Part shown: piece by piece, positions 9,903 to 16,943 of the stretch
Layout of the letters: each line of letters begins with the position of its first letter
Numbering within the stretch: the stretch's first letter is position 1
NCBI GenBank assembly: GCA_946886065.1
Contig: CAMPHU010000058.1
Location: 1 to 22,500 of the forward strand
Direction: 5' to 3'
Source of the DNA: an uncultured Massilia sp.
GTDB taxonomy: Bacteria; Pseudomonadota; Gammaproteobacteria; Burkholderiales; Burkholderiaceae
Length of the DNA stretch: 22,500 nt
Program-made: the position numbers and the translations under genes
The notes under the pieces: model-generated
The model's database searches: none
What the model saw: the letters and a program-made list of their open reading frames with translations, nothing else
Told to the model about the DNA's origin: nothing

Positions 9903-10917
9903 ACGGCTGGCTGAGCGCGTTCGACAGCAACTTCGCCGTAATATCCACGATCGGAATCACGCGCTCATAGGCCATCCGCGTCGGCCCGATCACCCCCAGG
10001 GTCCCGACGATGCGCCCGTTGACCTCGTAGGGCGCCGTCACTACGCTCATCTCGTCCATCGGCACCAGCTTCGACTCCCCGCCGATGAAGATCTGCACCC
10101 CGCCCGCCTTGCTGGACACGTCCAGCAGCTGCATCAGCCCGGTCTTCTGCTCGAACATCTCGAACATCTGGCGCAGCGAAGTCATGTTGGAGGACAGGTC
10201 GGACACCGACAGCAGGTTGCGCTCGCCGGCGATCACCATGTCGTCGCCGTCGGCCATCGCTTCGCTGCCCGCCTCCACCGCCGCGTGCATCAGGCGGCCC
10301 ATGTCGTCGCGCAGCTGGCGCAGCTCGCCCGTCAGGCGGGCGCGCACCTCGTCGAACGTGAGGCCGGCGTAGTTCTGGTTCAGGTAATTGGCCGACTGGG
10401 TCAGCTGGCCCGGCGTGTAGTCCACGTCGGTCAGCAGCAGGCGATTCTGCACGTCGCCGCGCGGGTCGACGATCACCAGCAGGATCCGCTTCTCGGACAA
10501 GCGCAGGAATTCGATCTGCTGGAACACCGACTCGCGGCGCGGGCTCTGCACCACGCCGGCGAACTGCGACAGCGAAGACAGCATCTGGGCCGCGTTGGCG
10601 ATGATCTTCTGCGGCTGCTGTACCGGCAGGCGCATGCGCTCGGCGGCGACGGCCTGCTCGTCGATGTGCCGCACGGTCAGGAGGGTGTCCACGAACAGGC
10701 GGTAGCCGCGCGGCGTCGGAATGCGCCCCGCCGAGGTGTGCGGGCTGGCCACGTAGCCCATCTCCTCGAGGTCGGCCATGATGTTGCGGATCGTCGCCGG
10801 CGACAGGTCAAGGCCGGAAATCTTCGACAGCGCGCGTGAGCCTACCGGCTGGCCGTCGGCGATATAGCGTTCGACGAGCGCTTTGAGCAGGGTTTGGGCA
10901 CGGTGATCGAGTTGCAT
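9901..10917 (-). CDS. hrcA: Heat-inducible transcription repressor HrcA
   Basis: A 338-residue repressor that binds CIRCE elements and controls chaperonin genes. The N-terminal winged helix (about 1-75) has the family signature [30 protein letters not shown] and [19 protein letters not shown]. The GAF-like dimerisation region and the C-terminal segment ([19 protein letters not shown], then [14 protein letters not shown]) are intact. The frame is open to a TTG at 10932, but the ATG at 10917 ([12 protein letters not shown]) matches HrcA proteins and has an AGGA just upstream. In many bacteria hrcA adjoins grpE or dnaK; here no chaperone gene is next to it. No CIRCE sequence was seen upstream. 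Confidence 0.96.
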   Translation of the reverse strand: MQLDHRAQTLLKALVERYIADGQPVGSRALSKISGLDLSPATIRNIMADLEEMGYVASPHTSAGRIPTPRGYRLFVDTLLTVRHIDEQAVAAERMRLPVQQPQKIIANAAQMLSSLSQFAGVVQSPRRESVFQQIEFLRLSEKRILLVIVDPRGDVQNRLLLTDVDYTPGQLTQSANYLNQNYAGLTFDEVRARLTGELRQLRDDMGRLMHAAVEAGSEAMADGDDMVIAGERNLLSVSDLSSNMTSLRQMFEMFEQKTGLMQLLDVSSKAGGVQIFIGGESKLVPMDEMSVVTAPYEVNGRIVGTLGVIGPTRMAYERVIPIVDITAKLLSNALSQP

Positions 10918-10948
10918 GATTCCTGGGAGCAAAAGAGTTGCTGCCTAT

Positions 10949-10954
10949 ATTATA
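10949..10954 (-). promoter_or_regulatory. Consensus -10 box for hrcA
   Basis: On the minus strand the bases are TATAAT, 32 bases before the hrcA ATG, giving a leader of about 25 bases. A weak TTGCTG lies 19 bases further up. No CIRCE inverted repeat overlaps it. Confidence 0.5.
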
Positions 10955-11020
10955 AGTACGTGGGGACGCCGCGCAGCAAGTACAAGGCGGTACACGCCCG
11001 GACATGCGCCGGCTCAAGCA

Positions 11021-11725
11021 TCAGTCGTGTTCGCGCCTGAGCCAGTCGATCAGTTCGTCCAGGCTCGTCACCTCGGCGTCGGGCTCCACCAGGTGCGGTA
11101 TCTCGTTGCGCTTGCCGACCCGGTTCATCCAGACGGCGCGCAGGCCGGCGCGCTGGGCGCCCTGGACGTCGAGCAGCAGGTCGTCGCCCACGTACACGGC
11201 CTCGGAAAAGCGCACGCCGAGCGCCGCGCAGCCGGCCTGGAAGATCTCGGGAGCGGGCTTGGCCTTGCCGAACTGGTGGGCGGCAACCGAGGCGTGGAAG
11301 TGGCGCGCCAGGCCGATGGTCTCCAGGTCGGCGTTGCCGTTCGTCACGGAACCGATCCGCACCCGGCTCTTCAGGCGCAGCAGGCCGGGCACCACGTCGT
11401 CGTAGGGAATCACGGCATTGCGCGCGGCAAAGAACTCAACCATGGCCAGCTCCACCTTGGCGGTATCCTCGCCCGCCTGCTCGAAGGCGGCGATCAGGCC
11501 GGCGCGGCGCAGCGCGCCCAAATCGAGCTGGAATTCGGGGCGGCTGGCCAGCAATTCCAGGCGCGCCTGGCGCAGGGTTTCGATCGTATATTGCTGCGCC
11601 ACGCGCGGCGCATGCTCGGCCAGCCAGGCGTACAGGATCTTTTCTGCTTCGATGATCACGGGCGCGATCGGCCACAAGGTGTCGTCAAGATCGAACAGAA
11701 CGGCTTTTGGCCAGGGTTTCGTCAT
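11021..11725 (-). CDS. HAD-superfamily hydrolase (subfamily IA, probable phosphatase)
   Basis: A 234-residue cytoplasmic phosphohydrolase. HAD motif I is DLDDTLW at 12-18, where D12 is the nucleophile and D14 the general acid/base. Motif II is SVTNGNAD near 126-133, motif III is the lysine in GKAKPAPEIF near 153-162, and motif IV is VYVGDDLLLDV at about 177-187. The helical cap between motifs I and II places it in subfamily IA (YjjG- or Gph-like). Substrate is unknown; nucleotide monophosphates or small sugar phosphates are typical. The frame is open to 11782, but the ATG at 11725 (MTKPWPKAVLFDLDDT) fits the family, and a promoter overlaps the longer version. Confidence 0.88.
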   Translation of the reverse strand: MTKPWPKAVLFDLDDTLWPIAPVIIEAEKILYAWLAEHAPRVAQQYTIETLRQARLELLASRPEFQLDLGALRRAGLIAAFEQAGEDTAKVELAMVEFFAARNAVIPYDDVVPGLLRLKSRVRIGSVTNGNADLETIGLARHFHASVAAHQFGKAKPAPEIFQAGCAALGVRFSEAVYVGDDLLLDVQGAQRAGLRAVWMNRVGKRNEIPHLVEPDAEVTSLDELIDWLRREHD

Positions 11726-11753
11726 GGTGCGCGGGGGAGAGGAAGTCCCCCCA

Positions 11754-11782
11754 AGCATAGCGAGCCGGTCCTCGAAAATCAA
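11754..11782 (-). promoter_or_regulatory. Sigma-70-type promoter for the HAD hydrolase gene
   Basis: On the minus strand: TTGATT (11777-11782), a 17-base spacer, and TATGCT (11754-11759), 28 bases before the ATG at 11725. Each hexamer matches consensus at 4 of 6 positions with ideal spacing. The leader would carry a GGGGGA/TCCCCC hairpin (11733-11751). Confidence 0.5.
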
Positions 11783-11817
11783 TCGCGTACAGACGTCGTT
11801 ACACCGTGATACAAAGG

Positions 11818-11852
11818 CAAATGGACCAGCTGCTTGCCAAATGGACTAAAAT
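11818..11852 (+). promoter_or_regulatory. Direct repeats plus -10 box upstream of the lipoprotein pair
   Basis: CAAATGGAC occurs at 11818-11826 and again at 11838-11846, exactly 20 bases apart. The second copy abuts TAAAAT (11847-11852), a good -10 hexamer with no clear -35. Two helical turns of spacing and a missing -35 suit an activator-dependent promoter. The leader to the first lipoprotein ATG would be about 80 bases. Confidence 0.4.
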
Positions 11853-11938
11853 GTCGGGCGATTTTGTCTCATTGTGCGCGCACGCCGCCCATTTTCCCTG
11901 ATTTGCCTTTTTCCCGTCCGATATTTTGGAGTAAGTAC

Positions 11939-12532
11939 ATGAAGAGTTCCTACCTGCGTGCCGGCGCCGTGCTGGCATGCACGCTCGCGCTGTCCGCCTG
12001 TGGCGGCAGCGGTGATGGCGAGCTCGCCATCGGCGGCAGCTTCTCCGGCGTCACCAAGACCGGCCTGGTGTTGACCAACAACGGCGGCTCGGACTACGCA
12101 GTCCCGCCGAACAGCAGCGGCATCGGCTCGTACTACTTCCCCACCCTGGTGGAAACCGATTCCCAGTACAACGTCGAGGTCAAGAGCGTGCCGGACAACG
12201 TCGAAAAGTGCGACGTCCTCGGCGCCCGCGGCCGCGCGGTCTTCGCGACCAACCGCGTCGACATCGTCTGCACCTTCAAGACCCACGCCCTGGGCGGCAC
12301 CGTGTCCGGCCAGACGGGCGAACTGGTGGTGGTCAACGGCACCGACCGCGTGACGATTCCGGCCGGCGCGACCAGCTTCGCCATGGCCAAGGTGCCGCAG
12401 GACGGCGTCTACGGCCTCGCCATCCTGACCCAGCCGGCCGGCCAGACCTGCACGATCGCCAATGCCAGCGGCATCATGGGCGCCGCCGCCATCAGCAACG
12501 TGGCCATCACCTGCACCACCAACAACGCGTAA
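11939..12532 (+). CDS. Putative lipoprotein of unknown function, two internal repeats (first of tandem pair)
   Basis: A 197-residue predicted lipoprotein. The signal peptide ends in LSAC, with lipidation at Cys21, followed by a Gly/Ser-rich linker. Two related domains follow: about 29-111 and about 116-192. Each starts IGG or LGG plus a short Val/Ser-Gly segment, continues GLVLTNNGG or ELVVVNG, and ends with a Cys pair (C91/C111 and C171/C192), probably one disulfide per domain. The second domain has the motif LTQPAGQTCTIANASG. The ATG at 11939 is chosen because GGAG lies 7 bases upstream and it starts a proper signal peptide; the frame is open further up. I do not recognise a function. An envelope-exposed beta-sandwich-like protein is an inference. 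It is 17 bases upstream of its paralogue. Confidence 0.85.
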   Translation: MKSSYLRAGAVLACTLALSACGGSGDGELAIGGSFSGVTKTGLVLTNNGGSDYAVPPNSSGIGSYYFPTLVETDSQYNVEVKSVPDNVEKCDVLGARGRAVFATNRVDIVCTFKTHALGGTVSGQTGELVVVNGTDRVTIPAGATSFAMAKVPQDGVYGLAILTQPAGQTCTIANASGIMGAAAISNVAITCTTNNA

Positions 12533-12549
12533 TTCTCAGGAGTCACTAC

Positions 12550-13173
12550 ATGAAGTCTTCCCTGATCCGTCCCGCGCTCGCGCTGGCGCTGGCCCTGGGT
12601 CTGTCCGCCTGCGGCGGCGGCGGCAAAGCCGAGTTCACGGTGGCCGGCACCGTCAACGGCCTGGTCTATCCGGGCCTCATCCTGATCACCAACGGGATGG
12701 AAATCGCGGTCGCCCCGCCCGCCACGCCCGGCGGCGTCGTCACCTATGCCTTCCCGAACAAGCTCGAGTATGGTGACGAATACCACGTCACCTTCAAGGG
12801 CCAGCCTGCCCACCAGACTTGCGGCTTCGCCACCACCTACCGCGATCCGATCAACAAGGACACGGCCGGCCGCCTGCCCAAGATCGACGTGGTCGTCAAC
12901 TGCGAAATCCAGGACCACACCATCGGCGGCAAGGTCACCGGCCTGACGGTGGACGGCCTGGTGCTGACCAACGGCAGCAACGGCGGCGTGCTGACCTTGA
13001 CCAAGGCCGCGACCACCTATGTGATGCCGGCAACGGTGTTCTACGGACAGACCTACGGGGTGACCGTGCTGACCCAGCCTGCCGGCCTGACCTGCACCGT
13101 GGCGAAAGCCGTGGGTGTCATGGGCGACGCCGACATCACGGACATGGACGTCACTTGCGTGCCGCGCACCTGA
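12550..13173 (+). CDS. Putative lipoprotein of unknown function, paralogue of its upstream neighbour
   Basis: A 207-residue predicted lipoprotein with signal peptide MKSSLIRPALALALALGLSA and lipidation at Cys21 (LSAC). It has the same two-domain layout as the preceding gene. Domain 1 (about 29-118) begins FTVAGTVNGLVYPGLILITNG, with C91/C118. Domain 2 (about 125-203) contains IGGKVTGLTVDGLVLTNG and LTQPAGLTCTVAKAVG, with C182/C203. The N-terminus MKSS and the second domain are strongly alike in both proteins, showing tandem gene duplication as well as internal domain duplication. AGGAG sits 7 bases before the ATG. A strong terminator lies about 115 bases after the stop. Function unknown. Confidence 0.86.
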   Translation: MKSSLIRPALALALALGLSACGGGGKAEFTVAGTVNGLVYPGLILITNGMEIAVAPPATPGGVVTYAFPNKLEYGDEYHVTFKGQPAHQTCGFATTYRDPINKDTAGRLPKIDVVVNCEIQDHTIGGKVTGLTVDGLVLTNGSNGGVLTLTKAATTYVMPATVFYGQTYGVTVLTQPAGLTCTVAKAVGVMGDADITDMDVTCVPRT

Positions 13174-13315
13174 TAGATATACACAATTCTTATGTCGAGT
13201 ATGCGAAAGGAAAATTGGACTTATATGCTGTAACGCAGCATACTTGCTCCTGTCTCCTCCAACTCTCCTCAGAAAAGAATTGGATTTAGCCCGCCTCTCC
13301 GGCGGGCTTTTTTTT
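13174..13315 (+). ncRNA. Candidate 3'-UTR small RNA behind the lipoprotein genes
   Basis: This AT-richer stretch has a perfect 7-bp hairpin (TATGCTG / CAGCATA, 13224-13242). A pyrimidine tract at about 13247-13270 follows and contains CTCCTCC, complementary to Shine-Dalgarno sequences. It ends in an intrinsic terminator with eight T. That order (hairpin, exposed CU-rich seed, terminator) is typical of trans-acting small RNAs. Whether it is processed from the mRNA or has its own promoter is not visible; this is an inference. Confidence 0.3.
13289..13315 (+). terminator. Strong intrinsic terminator of the lipoprotein operon
   Basis: GCCCGCC (13289-13295), loop TCTCC, GGCGGGC (13301-13307), then eight T (13308-13315). 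It is a textbook Rho-independent terminator on the plus strand. GCCCGC at 13316-13321 could alternatively pair with the right arm across the T-run. Confidence 0.92.
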
Positions 13316-13339
13316 GCCCGCGCGCATAGAGGCAGCCTC

Positions 13340-13507
13340 TCAGCGCGCGGCGCTGACCTTGACGACGGCGATCTTGGCCGTGCCGACCGAGACCTGGGCG
13401 GCATAGGCGTCGGACGCCTTTTCGGTCGCCGCCACCGCATAGCTGCTGCCGCCGGTGACGATCAGGGCTGCGACAAAGATGGCTTCCATGTGCTTGAGGA
13501 CGTTCAT
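13340..13507 (-). CDS. Small hypothetical protein, 55 residues, predicted signal peptide
   Basis: The protein opens MNVLKHMEAIFVAALIVTGG, a hydrophobic segment, followed by a probable signal peptidase site after AVA (residue about 26). This would leave a short mature peptide of about 29 residues rich in Ala, Val and Lys. A strong SD (AAGGAG) sits 6 bases before the ATG at 13507, which makes translation likely despite the small size. A -10-like TATAGT lies about 52 bases upstream on the minus strand (13559-13564). No known domain is recognised. It could be a periplasmic peptide, or remain membrane-anchored if uncleaved. It converges with the lipoprotein pair and lies beyond the rsmA terminator, so it is probably transcribed alone. 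Confidence 0.75.
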   Translation of the reverse strand: MNVLKHMEAIFVAALIVTGGSSYAVAATEKASDAYAAQVSVGTAKIAVVKVSAAR

Positions 13508-13661
13508 GATGTGCTCCTTCGGGGTGTGTTGTGAGCCAAAGCGGCTGTCGATGGAAGCACTATAGGAAAAGGCGCGGCCAGGCTCCAGCGCCGTGCGACG
13601 GAGTGCAAAAAAGCCTGGCTGGAATGGCGAAAAAGCGCGATGGGGTGCGCTTGTGCGGCGC

Positions 13662-13698
13662 AATAAAGCAGGGTTGGCGGCGGGGCCGCCGCCCCTGC
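13662..13698 (-). terminator. Probable terminator of the lptD-surA-pdxA-rsmA operon
   Basis: On the minus strand GCAGG...CCTGC encloses GGCGGC-GGCCCC-GCCGCC, forming an 11-bp stem with a small bulge, followed by TTTATT. It begins 6 bases after the rsmA stop. The T-tract is short but the stem is very GC-rich. Confidence 0.6.
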
Positions 13699-13704
13699 GC
13701 CGGA

Positions 13705-14472
13705 TCAGAGCAGGTTGGCCAGGGCGACGTACTGCTCGAGGCCCACGGCTTCCGGACGGGCGCCCGGATCGATGCCGGCTTCCACCAGCTGGGCTTCGGT
13801 GAACATGCCGGCCACGCAGTTGCGGATCACCTTGCGGCGCTGCGAGAAGGCCTTGGCCACCACCTGCTCCAGCTTGCCCGCATCGCAGGCCAGCCGTTCG
13901 CGCTTGGGAATCATGCGCACGATCGCCGAATCCACCTGGGGCGGCGGGTCGAAGGCCTCGGGCGGGACGATGAACAGCAGCTCCATGTCGTAGCGCCACT
14001 GCAGCATCACCGACAGGCGGCTGTAGGCCTTGGTGCCCGGCTCGGCCACCATGCGCTCCACCACTTCCTTCTGCAGCATGAAATGCTGGTCCTCGACCAG
14101 GGGCGCGAATTCGGCCAGGTGGAACAGCAGCGGGCTCGAGATGTTGTACGGCAGGTTGCCGACCACGCGCAGCCGCTGTCCTTCCGGCACGGGAATCGAT
14201 CCGAAGTCGAACTTGAGCGCGTCGCCCGAGTGCACCGTGAGGCGCTCGCGCGGATAGGCTTTTTCCAGGCGCGCCACCAGGTCGCGGTCCAGCTCCACCA
14301 CATGCATGTGGTCGAGGTCCTTGAGCAGCAGCGCCGTCATCGCCGCCAGGCCCGGGCCGATCTCGACCATCGCTTGGCCGCGGCGCGGCCCGATGGCGTC
14401 GATGATGTTGTTCAGGACGTGGGAGTCGGTCAGGAAGTTCTGGCCGAAGCGCTTGCGTGCGACGTGTTTCAT
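13705..14472 (-). CDS. rsmA: 16S rRNA dimethyladenosine transferase RsmA (KsgA)
   Basis: A 255-residue enzyme that dimethylates A1518 and A1519 (E. coli numbering) of 16S rRNA during late 30S assembly. Motifs: RFGQNFL at 8-14, VEIGPG at 36-41 for SAM binding, [10 protein letters not shown] at 60-69, and the catalytic NLPYNISSP at 106-114. The C-terminal small helical domain contains [11 protein letters not shown], another family hallmark. The frame continues open well upstream inside pdxA, but the ATG at 14472 ([14 protein letters not shown]) is the normal start, 14 bases after the pdxA stop. It is the last gene of the lptD operon; apaG and apaH, which follow in E. coli, are absent here. Confidence 0.97.
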   Translation of the reverse strand: MKHVARKRFGQNFLTDSHVLNNIIDAIGPRRGQAMVEIGPGLAAMTALLLKDLDHMHVVELDRDLVARLEKAYPRERLTVHSGDALKFDFGSIPVPEGQRLRVVGNLPYNISSPLLFHLAEFAPLVEDQHFMLQKEVVERMVAEPGTKAYSRLSVMLQWRYDMELLFIVPPEAFDPPPQVDSAIVRMIPKRERLACDAGKLEQVVAKAFSQRRKVIRNCVAGMFTEAQLVEAGIDPGARPEAVGLEQYVALANLL

Positions 14473-14486
14473 GTATTGCTTTCTTG

Positions 14487-15530
14487 TTATTGCTTGGATG
14501 AGGCGACCATCAGCATGGCGGCGCGGATCGCCTCCTCCATGCTGCCGCAGTCGGCCAGGCCGAGTCCCTGGGCCGCCAGGTCGAGCGCGGTGCCGTGGTC
14601 GACCGAGGTGCGGATCAAGGGCAGCCCGAGGGTGACGTTGATGCCGCGCCCGAAGGTGGCGTACTTGAGCACCGGCAGGCCCTGGTCGTGGTACATCGCC
14701 AGCACGCAGTCGGCGTCCTTCAGGTAGCGCGGCTGGAACAGGGTGTCGGCCGGATACGGGCCGCGCGCATCGATGCCGCGGGCGCGCGCGCCCTCCAGCA
14801 CCGGCCCGATGACCTCGATCTCCTCGCGGCCCAGGTAGCCGTTCTCGCCCGCGTGCGGGTTCAGGCCGGTGACCAGGATGACGGGCTTGGCGATGCCGAA
14901 CTTGGCGCGCAGGTCGGCGTCGATGATGTCGATCACCCGGGCCAGGCTGTCGCGCGTCAGCGCGCCGGACACGTCCTTGAGCGGCAGGTGGGTGGTGGCC
15001 AGCGCCACGCGCAAATAGGGCTGGTCCTGGCCGGGCGAGCCGGCCAGCATCATGACCACCTTGGACGTGCCGGTCTTTTCGGCCAGGTATTCGGTATGGC
15101 CGGAAAACGCGATGCCGGCGTCGTTGATGGTGCTCTTCTGGAGCGGCGCGGTGACGATGGCGTCGAACCAGCCTGCCCGCACGCCTTCGATGGCCAGGTC
15201 GAGCGTGGCCAGCACCGCGCGGCCGTTCTCGGCATCGAGCTTGCCGGGCACCACGTGGGCCGCCAGCGGCACGTCGATCACGGCCAGGCGCTCGGCGCCG
15301 AAGTGCGGCAGGCCGCCGTTGCGCAGGGCCTGGACCGACAGCGCCGACAGGCGGATTTCCGGGTCGATCAGGCTGGCGGTGAGCGCCAGGAAGGCGGCGT
15401 CGCCGACCAGCACGCAGTTGGCCTCGCGGCGCAGCGCCCACGCCGCCCGGATCGAGATCTCGGGGCCGATGCCGGCCGGTTCGCCGACCGTGACGGCAAG
15501 CGTCGGCCGGGGCGCGAACGGCGCGGCCAT
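14487..15530 (-). CDS. pdxA: 4-hydroxythreonine-4-phosphate dehydrogenase PdxA
   Basis: A 347-residue NAD-dependent enzyme of the DXP-dependent pyridoxal phosphate pathway. It opens with the conserved [12 protein letters not shown] at about 14-25. Substrate-binding H145/T146 are in SGHTEYL, and the three metal-ligand histidines are H181 (TTHLPL), H226 (NPHAGENG) and H281 ([12 protein letters not shown]), which match the spacing in E. coli PdxA (166, 211, 266). Length is slightly above E. coli (329). It starts 4 bases after the surA stop, with a GAGGAG Shine-Dalgarno inside the end of surA. The conserved order lptD-surA-pdxA-rsmA supports the call over the PdxA2-type paralogues. Confidence 0.97.
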   Translation of the reverse strand: MAAPFAPRPTLAVTVGEPAGIGPEISIRAAWALRREANCVLVGDAAFLALTASLIDPEIRLSALSVQALRNGGLPHFGAERLAVIDVPLAAHVVPGKLDAENGRAVLATLDLAIEGVRAGWFDAIVTAPLQKSTINDAGIAFSGHTEYLAEKTGTSKVVMMLAGSPGQDQPYLRVALATTHLPLKDVSGALTRDSLARVIDIIDADLRAKFGIAKPVILVTGLNPHAGENGYLGREEIEVIGPVLEGARARGIDARGPYPADTLFQPRYLKDADCVLAMYHDQGLPVLKYATFGRGINVTLGLPLIRTSVDHGTALDLAAQGLGLADCGSMEEAIRAAMLMVASSKQ

Positions 15531-15534
15531 GGGC

Positions 15535-16929
15535 TTACTGCTCCTCGCGGAACTCGACGTAGGCGCGGTCGCGCACCTGGCGCAGCCAGTCTTCCATCGC
15601 TTCCTGCATCTTGCGTTCGCGGATGACGTTGCGCGCCTGGTTGCGCTCCTTCTGCTGGGTCACGTCCTGGCTCTTGCGCTCGATCACCTGGATCAGGTGG
15701 AAGCCGAACGGCGACTGGATCACGTCCGAGACTTCGCCCGGCTTCAGGTTGTTCATCGCGTTCTCGAACTCGGGCACGGTGTCGCCCGGATCCAGCCAGC
15801 CCAGGTCGCCGCCCTTGCTGGCCGAGCCGTCCTGCGAGTGCAGGCGCGCCAGTTCCTCGAAGGTGCCGGCATTGTTGGCCATCTTTTCCTTCAGCTCCAG
15901 CAGCTTGCGCTTGACCTCGCCCTCGGTCATGGTCGGGGTGGGCTTGATCAGGATGTGGCGCGCGTGGGTCTGCTGCACCACCGCCTTGTCGTTCGATTCC
16001 GCCAGCGAGCGCTTGTTGCTCATCTTGAGGATGTGGAAGCCGACATTGGTCTTGATGATCTGGGTGACCTGGCCCGGCTGCAGCTTGCGCAGCTCGCCCG
16101 CGAACACCGGCGGCAGGCGGTCCGGGTCGCGCCAGCCGATGTCGCCGCCCTTCAGGGCGTCCGGCGCGTCCGAATAGGTGGCGGCGGTCTTGGCGAAGTC
16201 GGCGCCGGTGCGCAGCTGGCGCATCACTTCCTCGGCGCGCGCGCGGCGTGCGGCGATCTGCTCGGGCGAGGCGTTTTCGGGCACGCGCACCAGGATCTGC
16301 GAGAGCTCCATCTCGACCTTTTCGGCGGCCGCGGCCTTGCTTGCCGCCAGGTAGGTGTCGACCTCGGCTTCCGAGATCTGGATCTTGCTGTCGACCTCGT
16401 GCTCGCGCAGGCGCTGCATCATGATCTCGTTGCGGATGTCTTCGCGGAACTGCGAATACGGCAGGCCCTCTTTTTCCATCTGGTTGCGCAGTTCCTGCAC
16501 CGACATCTTCTGGCCTTCGGCGATGCGGCCGATGGTGGCGTCCAGGGTGCGGTCGTCGACGCGCACGCCCATTTCCTTGGCCAGCTGGAGCTGGGCGCGC
16601 TCGACGATCATCGACTCGACCACCTGGCGCTCCAGGGTGGCCTGGTCCGGCAGCTGGCCGCCGCGCGCCTTCAGGTTCTGCGCGACCTGGGCCACGCGGC
16701 CCGCCACTTCGTTCTTCGTGATCACTTCGTCATTGACGACGACGTGGATCGAGTCGATCACCTTGGCGTTGCTCGAGGCCGGCGGCAGGAAGCCGCTGCC
16801 CGGCTTGGCGGCCGCGGCCTGGGCCATGACCTGGCCGGTGGTGAGCGCGCACAGCAGCGCCGCGGCGAGCGAGAGGGCTCGCGTGTTCTTGTGCAAACGG
16901 GTAGTACGCTTCATCTGGAAAGCACTCAT
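15535..16929 (-). CDS. surA: Periplasmic chaperone and peptidyl-prolyl isomerase SurA
   Basis: A 464-residue periplasmic chaperone that escorts outer-membrane barrels, including LptD, to the BAM complex. A signal peptide covers about 1-37 (hydrophobic [15 protein letters not shown], cleavage near VMAQA). The SurA N domain starts [18 protein letters not shown] at 57-74. Two parvulin domains follow at about 205-305 ([35 protein letters not shown]) and about 315-420 ([34 protein letters not shown]). The C-terminal helix completes the chaperone module. The start could also be the ATG at 16914 ([10 protein letters not shown]), which gives a more typical signal peptide; neither has a strong Shine-Dalgarno. 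It begins 14 bases after the lptD stop. Confidence 0.95.
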   Translation of the reverse strand: MSAFQMKRTTRLHKNTRALSLAAALLCALTTGQVMAQAAAAKPGSGFLPPASSNAKVIDSIHVVVNDEVITKNEVAGRVAQVAQNLKARGGQLPDQATLERQVVESMIVERAQLQLAKEMGVRVDDRTLDATIGRIAEGQKMSVQELRNQMEKEGLPYSQFREDIRNEIMMQRLREHEVDSKIQISEAEVDTYLAASKAAAAEKVEMELSQILVRVPENASPEQIAARRARAEEVMRQLRTGADFAKTAATYSDAPDALKGGDIGWRDPDRLPPVFAGELRKLQPGQVTQIIKTNVGFHILKMSNKRSLAESNDKAVVQQTHARHILIKPTPTMTEGEVKRKLLELKEKMANNAGTFEELARLHSQDGSASKGGDLGWLDPGDTVPEFENAMNNLKPGEVSDVIQSPFGFHLIQVIERKSQDVTQQKERNQARNVIRERKMQEAMEDWLRQVRDRAYVEFREEQ

Positions 16930-16943
16930 TCAGGATGTTTCAA

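Noticed and set aside
12208..12549. Upstream extension of the second lipoprotein frame
   Set aside because: Out of frame with the first lipoprotein and rich in Arg/Pro. The ATG at 12550 has AGGAG and a signal peptide.
13215..13243. Internal promoter (TTGGAC with CATACT) for the candidate small RNA
   Set aside because: The -35 matches consensus at only 3 of 6 positions and the -10 overlaps the hairpin stem; too weak to list.
13705..15441. A 578-codon minus frame that could suggest an rsmA fusion protein
   Set aside because: The upstream half overlaps pdxA in another frame and is Arg/Gly/Ala/Pro noise. The true rsmA start at 14472 gives a full-length protein with the normal N-terminus.
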